Source: DALYJJ01 sp031969915 (lineage in GTDB: Bacteria > Acidobacteriota > Terriglobia > Bryobacterales > Bryobacteraceae). From it: DNA of 10,204 bases. Below the pieces are notes generated by a model. It was not told the DNA's origin. It saw nothing but the letters and a program-made list of their open reading frames with translations, and made no database searches. Where the stretch lies: contig DALYJJ010000191.1 of NCBI GenBank assembly GCA_031969915.1, positions 1-10,204 of the forward strand. The letters are read 5' to 3'. Positions 5,119-10,204 of the stretch are shown piece by piece. The position numbers and the translations under genes are program-made. Each line of letters starts with the position of its first letter. The first letter of the stretch is position 1.

Positions 5119-7294
5119 CGGTGATCCAAAACGTGGCGTCGCGCCCCAGGAGTACACGGAGCACGTGTCGGCGGTTCGCGCCGCCGCGGTGGCCAACGCT
5201 AAGCGTTGCCTCGGCTTTCGACGGGCGCCTCATCCCTCGTTCCAGGCCTCTGTCGAATGGGCGGCCACGTTCCATGACCTCGGAAAGCTACACCCCGAGA
5301 ACCAGCGGACCCTCGGCACTTCCAATACCTCGCCCCTCCCGTTCAATCACGTGGATGCGGGCGTCGCCCATCTCATCTTGCGCGGCTTTCGGGATGCCGC
5401 CATCGCCGCCTTCTCCCACCACGTCGGGCTCGTGGATCTCCCAGAGGAGAGAGCGAAGCGGTATCGGCAAGGGGAGGCTCCGTTCCGGGACAATGAGATC
5501 TCTCCCTTGGTCGACCATGTGCTTCCGGATTTGCTCAAACGCCATCGCGCTGCCGGTATTGCCGACCCCTCCGAACTGCCTTCCAACGTTCCGGTCACCG
5601 GTCTCGAGAGCCGCCTGATCCTCAGTTGCCTCGTCGATGCGGACCACTCCGACACCGCTCGACACTATGACTCCGCGCCTGAGGGGGAGCCCCTTGCGGG
5701 TCGTTGGAGCGAACGGTTGGATGCCCTCGACCGCTACATTGAGACGCTTTCCCAGCGCCACTCCGCAAGGACAGCTCTGCGCTCGGCCGTCTATCGCGAA
5801 TGCCGCGCCGCCGATACGAGCCAACTCATCACCGCGTGCGACAGCCCGGTGGGCAGCGGTAAGACGACGGCTGTGATGGCGTATCTGTTGAAGGCCGCTT
5901 TGGACCTCGATCTCCGTCACGTCTTTGTCGTTCTGCCCTTCACCAACCTCATCGACCAGTCGGTTAACGTCTATCGGAGCGCTCTCTCGTTGCCCGGCGA
6001 GGATCCCGAGGAAGTTGTGGCCGCGCATCACCACTTGGCCGAGTTCGGGTCCCGCGAGGCCCGCGGACTTTCTATTTGCTGGCGGTCCCCAGTCATCGTC
6101 ACCACCGCCGTCCAGTTCTTTGAGACCTTATCTGCCGCCGGTACCGCCAAACTCAGGAAGCTCCACGAACTGCCCGGTTCCGCCGCTTTCATCGACGAGG
6201 CTCACGCCGCCGCGCCAGTCTACCTTTGGCCTTTCCTGTGGAGACAGATGGAGGAGTTGGCTGAATCATGGCGATGCCGTTTCGTCCTTGGCTCCGGCTC
6301 GCTCGCTCGCTTCTGGGAAAACCCACGCATCAACCCCAAACGGCCCGCCGTGCCGATGCTCGTTCCCCCACTCCTCGCCTCCCAAGGCGACCTCGCCGAG
6401 CGCCGGCGTGTCGAGTTCCGCGCCTGCGATCAGCCTTTCGATCTCCCCGCCCTCGCCGGCTTTGTACGCTCCCAGCCCGGCCCGTCCGTCGTCGTCATGA
6501 ACACGGTCCAGTCCGCCGCTGTACTCGCCCGGCGTCTCCGGGACGTCACGGACGTGTTCCATCTCTCTACCGCCTTGGCCCCCCAGGACCGCGGCCGTAT
6601 CGTCGCCGCCGTCCGGAGGCGTCTTCAGGACGACCCCAACGGCCCGTGGTTCCTCATCGCCACCAGCTGCGTCGAGGCAGGCTTGGAGTTCGATTTCGCT
6701 ACCGGATTTCGCGAGCGTTCCCGCGCCGCTGGTCTGGTCCAACTCGGAGGTCGCGTCAACCGCCACGGCGCGCGCGCCCAGTCCGTCGTTTGGGATTTCG
6801 TCGCCGTCGATCCAATGTTCGCCCCCCATCCCGACTTCGAGGCGGGCCGTTCTGTGGTCCAGAAGCTCTTCGAGGCGGGGGCGTGGAATAGTTGGGACAC
6901 CACGCGCCTCATGACGACCGCCCTCGAGTGGGAACTGATGGAACGCGGTATCGAGGAACGGGTTTCCAGCATCCAGGCGCTCGCCGACGCTGGCCGGTTC
7001 GCGACCCTCGCCAAAGAGACTCGCGTGATCTCGGCTGCCACCAAAACGGTTGTCGTCGATCCTGAATTGTGCACCGCTCTTCGCGGGCGCAGGTCCAAGG
7101 TGCCCTTGCGAACCCTCCTGGCCGGGAGCGTTCAGCTTTGGTCCAACAAGATCGGCCGCTTCCGGCTGGAACCTGTCCCAGGATTGCCAGAAGTGTATTC
7201 ATGGGACTATGAGTACGATCCCAGTTTCCTCGGTATTATGCAGGGGGCCTTGCGGCTGATCGAGGGAGATCGCGATGGCTACATCCTCATCTGA
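5099..7294 (+). CDS. cas3: Cas3 helicase-nuclease (HD + DEAH)
   Basis: A 731-residue protein with the full Cas3 layout. The HD nuclease domain comes first: EYTEH (H22), FHDLGK (H59, D60), FNH (H84) and FSHH (H107, H108) are the expected metal ligands. The SF2 helicase follows: Walker A SPVGSGKTT (249-257, K255), DEAH box (366-369), motif V TSCVEAGLEFDF and motif VI QLGGRVNRHG (548-557). Cas3 is recruited by target-bound Cascade, then nicks and unwinds the DNA. Motif III reads GSGSLARF where most Cas3 proteins have SAT. ATG 5099 starts exactly where the HD domain begins (LLAHSG) and overlaps cas7 by 20 bp; no ribosome binding site is visible, so translation probably depends on coupling. Its place between cas7 and cas4 is unusual for type I-C, where cas3 normally leads the operon. 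Codons end in C more strictly than those of cas5 and cas8c. Confidence 0.95.
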   Translation: MALLAHSGDPKRGVAPQEYTEHVSAVRAAAVANAKRCLGFRRAPHPSFQASVEWAATFHDLGKLHPENQRTLGTSNTSPLPFNHVDAGVAHLILRGFRDAAIAAFSHHVGLVDLPEERAKRYRQGEAPFRDNEISPLVDHVLPDLLKRHRAAGIADPSELPSNVPVTGLESRLILSCLVDADHSDTARHYDSAPEGEPLAGRWSERLDALDRYIETLSQRHSARTALRSAVYRECRAADTSQLITACDSPVGSGKTTAVMAYLLKAALDLDLRHVFVVLPFTNLIDQSVNVYRSALSLPGEDPEEVVAAHHHLAEFGSREARGLSICWRSPVIVTTAVQFFETLSAAGTAKLRKLHELPGSAAFIDEAHAAAPVYLWPFLWRQMEELAESWRCRFVLGSGSLARFWENPRINPKRPAVPMLVPPLLASQGDLAERRRVEFRACDQPFDLPALAGFVRSQPGPSVVVMNTVQSAAVLARRLRDVTDVFHLSTALAPQDRGRIVAAVRRRLQDDPNGPWFLIATSCVEAGLEFDFATGFRERSRAAGLVQLGGRVNRHGARAQSVVWDFVAVDPMFAPHPDFEAGRSVVQKLFEAGAWNSWDTTRLMTTALEWELMERGIEERVSSIQALADAGRFATLAKETRVISAATKTVVVDPELCTALRGRRSKVPLRTLLAGSVQLWSNKIGRFRLEPVPGLPEVYSWDYEYDPSFLGIMQGALRLIEGDRDGYILI

Positions 7295-7946
7295 GCCCTC
7301 TACTCGCTACCGCGAAGATGAATTACTCCCCCTCTCGGGCCTGCGTCACCTCGCCGTTTGTGAGCGCCAGTTTGCACTCGTTCACATCGAGCAGTCTTGG
7401 GCCGACAACTTCTTCACTGCCGAAGGCGCTCTCCTCCACAGGAGCGTCGATCAGCCGCGGTTTGAAACCAGGCGCGGCCGTCGGCTGGTCCATGCGCTGC
7501 CGCTGCACAGCCGGTGCCTCGGCGTTTCGGGCCGTGCCGACTTGGTCGAGTTCCCCACTGAGCAAGGCGGCGATCCTCCCGTTCCCGTCGAGTTCAAGCG
7601 CGGACATCCCAAGGACGACGATGTTGATGAGGTGCAGGTCTGCGCGCAAGCCATGTGCCTCGAAGAGATGCTCGGGGTCGTCGTGCCCCAGGGCCTCATC
7701 TTCTATCACCAGGTGCGCCATCGCTCTCCGGTCCCGCTCTCCGCCGCCCTTCGCTCCCGCGTTGAAGCCCTTGCCCTTCAGATGCACAATCTCTTCCGGC
7801 TGGGCCGCACGCCGGTTGTCAACCGGATGCCAAAGTGCTCAACCTGCTCACTGTTCGATCTCTGCCAGCCAGAGTGGACCTCGCCGAAACGCAAGATCTG
7901 GGATAACTGGCGACACATGGCTCGGAACCTCCTGATCTCGGAATGA
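7275..7946 (+). CDS. cas4: Cas4 iron-sulfur exonuclease for spacer acquisition
   Basis: The product has 223 residues. C29 together with C188, C191 and C197 (PKCSTCSLFDLC) gives the four cysteines that hold the 4Fe-4S cluster, and H55, D89 (GRADLVEF), E106 and K108 (PVEFKRG), with Q121 or Q125 behind, form the RecB-like nuclease site. Cas4 trims prespacers and fixes PAM choice and orientation together with Cas1-Cas2. All key residues are present, so it should be active. ATG 7275 has GGGAG (7264-7268) 6 nt upstream and overlaps cas3 by 20 bp. The end overlaps cas1 as ATGA. Confidence 0.95.
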   Translation: MATSSSEPSTRYREDELLPLSGLRHLAVCERQFALVHIEQSWADNFFTAEGALLHRSVDQPRFETRRGRRLVHALPLHSRCLGVSGRADLVEFPTEQGGDPPVPVEFKRGHPKDDDVDEVQVCAQAMCLEEMLGVVVPQGLIFYHQVRHRSPVPLSAALRSRVEALALQMHNLFRLGRTPVVNRMPKCSTCSLFDLCQPEWTSPKRKIWDNWRHMARNLLISE

Positions 7947-8983
7947 AGAAGCTGCTCAACACTCTCTTCGTCACTCGCCAGGGCGTGTACCTCGCTAAAG
8001 ACGGAGAGTGTATTGCCGTTCGCGAGGGCGGCGGCGACCTCGGCGAGACTCTCCTGCGCGTGCCCATCCACACTCTCGAGAGCATCGTTTGTTTTGGACG
8101 CGTTTCGGCAAGTCCTCCCTTGATGGGTTTCTGCGGAGAGAACCATGTGCTCCTCTCCTTCTTCGCTGAGAACGGACAGTTCCTGGCGCGCGTCCACGGA
8201 AGGACGGTAGGCAACATCCTCCTCCGCCGCAGCCAATATCGGATTGCCGACCACCCAGAGGCCGCTGCCGGCATTGCCCAATCGATCGTCTGCGCCAAGA
8301 CCGCGAACTCCCGTCTGGTCGTTCAGCGGGCTGCCCGCGACCACCCGGACTTCGCCGAGCCTCTGAGTGCGGCTGCTGACCGGCTGGCCATCATCCTGCG
8401 GCGCCTCCAAACCGGCGCTCTGCCGCTGGACATCCTGCGCGGGATCGAGGGCGAGGCTGCTCAGCACTACTTCAGCGCTTTCGACGCCATGATCTGCGCC
8501 CAGAAACAAGACTTCACATTTCTGAGTCGGTCCCGTCGGCCGCCCCGTGACCGCATCAATGCGCTCCTGTCTTTCCTCTACACTCTGCTCACTCACGACT
8601 GCGCCGCCGCTTTGGAGGGCGTGGGGCTCGATGCCTCATGCGGCTTCCTCCACGTCGACCGTCCGGGCCGTCCCAGCCTCGCCTTGGACCTGATCGAGGA
8701 ACTTCGCCCCGTGCTCGCCGACCGCCTCGCCCTCTCGCTCGTCAACCGGCTTCAAGTGAAGCCCGGAGATTTCGAACACCGTGATTCCGGTGCTGTGTTC
8801 TTGTCCGAGAGCGGCCGCAAGCAAGTCATCGCCGCATGGCAGGAGAGGAAGCGCGATGCCTTCACGCATCCTGTCATCGGGGAACGCCTCGAGCTTGGCT
8901 TGCTTCCGCACGTCCAGGCGCTTCTGCTTGCCCGGCACATTCGCGGCGACATCGCTGGGTATCCGTCGCTCCTCTGGAAGTGA
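7943..8983 (+). CDS. cas1: Cas1 integrase
   Basis: This 346-residue protein is the usual length for I-C Cas1. The N-terminal beta domain (MKKLLNTLFVTRQGVYLAKD) is followed by the helical catalytic domain. GIEGEAAQHYF (167-177) supplies the catalytic glutamate (E169), GFLHVDRPGR (234-243) the histidine (H237) and SLALDLIEELRP (245-256) the aspartate (D249). Cas1 with Cas2 inserts new spacers at the leader end of the array. Start ATG 7943 overlaps the cas4 stop in ATGA; there is no clear ribosome binding site, consistent with coupling to cas4. The stop overlaps the preferred cas2 start as GTGA. Confidence 0.96.
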   Translation: MKKLLNTLFVTRQGVYLAKDGECIAVREGGGDLGETLLRVPIHTLESIVCFGRVSASPPLMGFCGENHVLLSFFAENGQFLARVHGRTVGNILLRRSQYRIADHPEAAAGIAQSIVCAKTANSRLVVQRAARDHPDFAEPLSAAADRLAIILRRLQTGALPLDILRGIEGEAAQHYFSAFDAMICAQKQDFTFLSRSRRPPRDRINALLSFLYTLLTHDCAAALEGVGLDASCGFLHVDRPGRPSLALDLIEELRPVLADRLALSLVNRLQVKPGDFEHRDSGAVFLSESGRKQVIAAWQERKRDAFTHPVIGERLELGLLPHVQALLLARHIRGDIAGYPSLLWK

Positions 8984-9288
8984 GGAAGGGAACTCGCATT
9001 CTTATCTTGATCACCTACGATGTGGCGACCGGTGACGAGGCGGGACCGCGCCGCTTGCGTCGCGTGGCCAAGATCTGCCAGGACTTCGGCCAGAGAGTCC
9101 AGAATTCCGTGTTCGAGTGCTCGCTCGATCCCGCTCAGTTCTCTCGCCTCCGCGGCCGATTGCTCCAAGAGATCGATCATCGGACCGATAGTCTCCGCTT
9201 CTATCACCTCGGCTCCAAGTGGCAACGCAAGATCGAACACTATGGCGCCAAGCCCTCATACGATCCAGAGGGCCTACTGATCATCTGA
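8980..9288 (+). CDS. cas2: Cas2, structural partner of Cas1
   Basis: LILITYDVATGDEAGPRRLR is the first beta strand with the conserved YDV, followed by VAKICQDFGQRVQNSVFEC and the FYHLGSKWQRKIEHYG segment near the end, all typical of I-C Cas2. Cas2 dimers bridge two Cas1 dimers in the integration complex. The start is uncertain. GTG 8980 gives 102 residues and a GTGA overlap with cas1, echoing the ATGA overlaps upstream. It puts six residues ahead of the usual start. TTG 9007 would begin inside the first strand, while GAGGAAGG (8982-8989) sits 8 nt before an ATT at 8998 that would give the most family-like N terminus. Last cas gene; an inverted repeat begins 2 bp after its stop. Confidence 0.93.
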   Translation: MRKGTRILILITYDVATGDEAGPRRLRRVAKICQDFGQRVQNSVFECSLDPAQFSRLRGRLLQEIDHRTDSLRFYHLGSKWQRKIEHYGAKPSYDPEGLLII

Positions 9289-9468
9289 CCCGCGAACCCC
9301 AAGTGGCCGCCCGGCACCAACGGGGTTCGCGCGCGCTGCAATCGACTCGATCGAGGGACCTTCCCGACCGGCCTATCCTGGGATTGCGCTCTTAAACCCC
9401 CCATGTCCTGCCGGTTCGCGAGCCTCTGGCGGTATCCTGTTGGACGAGCAAGCGCTTCGGCGTGCGCC
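9289..9468 (+). promoter_or_regulatory. CRISPR leader
   Basis: This 180-bp non-coding stretch lies between cas2 and the first repeat and should hold the array promoter and the Cas1-Cas2 integration signals. It contains GGTTCGCG twice (9324-9331, 9413-9420) and once inverted (9291-9298), TATCCTG twice (9374-9380, 9433-9439), and the palindrome CTCGATCGAG (9346-9355). I see no convincing -35/-10 pair. The leader role is assigned from position next to cas2 and the array. Confidence 0.75.
9291..9331. repeat. Inverted repeat just after cas2 (possible operon end signal)
   Basis: CGCGAACCCC (9291-9300) and GGGGTTCGCG (9322-9331) are perfect 10-bp arms around a 21-nt loop, 2 bp after the cas2 stop. 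As RNA this would be a stable hairpin able to end or protect the cas mRNA, but no T tract follows, so it is not a classic intrinsic terminator. As DNA it could be a protein site in the leader. Confidence 0.45.
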
Positions 9469-9501
9469 GTCGCGCCCCGCGCGGGGCGCGTGGATTGAAA
9501 C
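9469..9501 (+). repeat. CRISPR repeat unit with a perfect 20-bp palindrome
   Basis: Shown for the first copy: bases 3-22 (9471-9490) form a perfect palindrome, so the RNA can fold into an 8-bp all-GC stem with a GCGC loop. The 11 bases after the stem (9491-9501, TGGATTGAAAC) equal the 5' tag that Cas5 of type I-C leaves on the crRNA when it cuts at the 3' base of the stem. The fit supports Cas5-dependent processing without Cas6. Confidence 0.9.
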
Positions 9502-10204
9502 CCTCCACCGTGCGCGTGTTGGTCTTGTCCACCCTGGTCGCGCCCCGCGCGGGGCGCGTGGATTGAAACTCCAGTTGCGGTGCCTGCCCATCGGGCCGGC
9601 CGCGTCGCGCCCCGCGCGGGGCGCGTGGATTGAAACGGGCGCCGTCCAGCTCGGCGGTAGCTGGCAGTCGCGTCGCGCCCCGCGCGGGGCGCGTGGATTG
9701 AAACTTTCGCTTTGCTGGCAATCCAATGAACCATTTGGGTCGCGCCCCGCGCGGGGCGCGTGGATTGAAACAGATCCACAAGGCGCTACGTGTGTACGCC
9801 GCCGGTCGCGCCCCGCGCGGGGCGCGTGGATTGAAACGTCTACCAGTATACACGGGAGTGTCAATGTGTGGGTCGCGCCCCGCGCGGGGCGCGTGGATTG
9901 AAACCAGTGTTGGTTCGTAATTTCGGGGGTAAAGCGACGTCGCGCCCCGCGCGGGGCGCGTGGATTGAAACGCAATGCGCCGCCACGTCGGGCATGGCCC
10001 CGTCGTCGCGCCCCGCGCGGGGCGCGTGGATTGAAACTCGGGCTTGCCCCACGGGTCGATGCCGCCCGTCGTCGCGCCCCGCGCGGGGCGCGTGGATTGA
10101 AACCTCCGCCGCCGGCAGCGCGAGCCGGCCAGCAGCGTCGCGCCCCGCGCGGGGCGCGTGGATTGAAACTGCACGGGCATCATTCTGGAGGAGACCTACG
10201 GCCG
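9469..10204 (+). CRISPR. Type I-C CRISPR array, at least 11 repeats, open at the right edge
   Basis: Eleven identical 33-bp repeats start at 9469, 9537, 9604, 9672, 9739, 9805, 9872, 9939, 10005, 10071 and 10137. Each is GT, the palindrome CGCGCCCCGCGCGGGGCGCG, then TGGATTGAAAC. The 3' end TGGATTGAAAC is the hallmark of I-C repeats and gives the direction. Ten complete spacers measure 35, 34, 35, 34, 33, 34, 34, 33, 33 and 33 bp. After the last repeat 35 bp follow to the window end, just the length of one more spacer. No repeat is degenerate, so the array's distal end is probably beyond the window. The leader end is at the left, next to cas2, so the youngest spacers should be on that side. 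Confidence 0.98.

Noticed and set aside
5288..6034. Long - strand open frame inside cas3
   Set aside because: It is antisense to the HD and Walker A regions of cas3 and has no motif of its own.
1642..9288. Possible cas6, tracrRNA or Cas9/Cas12 gene
   Set aside because: All of the operon is accounted for by seven I-C genes; Cas5 processes crRNA in this type, so no other processing factor is needed and none was seen.
9240..10183. Long open frames through the array on both strands, encoding repeated peptides such as SIHAPRAGRD
   Set aside because: They come from translating the 33-bp repeats, whose length is a multiple of three; this is a well-known source of false proteins.
9469..10204. Spacers matching genes inside the window (self-targeting)
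   Set aside because: By eye no spacer matches the terminase, MNT, HEPN or cas genes on either strand.

Overview
The window comes from a GC-rich bacterial chromosome and is dominated by a complete type I-C CRISPR-Cas locus on the + strand: seven cas genes (cas5, cas8c, cas7, cas3, cas4, cas1, cas2), a leader of about 180 bp, and an array of at least 11 identical 33-bp repeats that appears to run off the right edge. Strongly C/G-ending codons and TTG starts fit a high-GC Gram-negative lineage. Acidobacteriota (Bryobacterales-like) would suit the general style of the proteins, but no phylogenetic marker gene is present, so this is a guess.

Left part (1-1177, all genes on the - strand): the N-terminal part of a phage-type terminase large subunit (Walker A visible) is cut by the left window edge. 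Next comes a broken HEPN (DUF86/HepT-like) toxin gene, then an intact MNT-type minimal nucleotidyltransferase antitoxin gene that overlaps it by 20 bp. The HEPN gene has lost its middle and is frameshifted, so the toxin-antitoxin pair is now probably only an orphan antitoxin. These genes diverge from the cas operon across a 464-bp spacer (1178-1641) that holds two GC-rich stem-loops, a weak -10-like box and a small palindrome near the putative cas transcription start.

Middle part (1642-9288): every neighbouring pair of cas genes overlaps (by 4 to 20 bp), so the seven genes read as one translationally coupled operon. Cas5 (the I-C pre-crRNA endonuclease; no cas6 is present), Cas8c and Cas7 build Cascade. 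Cas3 (HD nuclease plus DEAH helicase) degrades the target. Cas4, Cas1 and Cas2 acquire spacers. The order departs from textbook I-C: cas3 sits between cas7 and cas4 instead of leading the operon. A likely internal start in cas8c (Met at 3887) would give a separate Cas11-like small subunit of 122 aa.

Right part (9289-10204): the leader carries a 10-bp-arm inverted repeat just after cas2 and repeated short motifs. The repeat contains a perfect 20-bp palindrome that ends exactly where Cas5 is expected to cut, leaving an 11-nt tag (TGGATTGAAAC). Spacers are 33-35 bp and all different.

The system is a recognisable I-C family member rather than a new type. The points most worth attention are the gene order, the divergent Cas8c/Cas7 with possible internal Cas11, the fully palindromic repeat, and the decayed HEPN/MNT module beside it.
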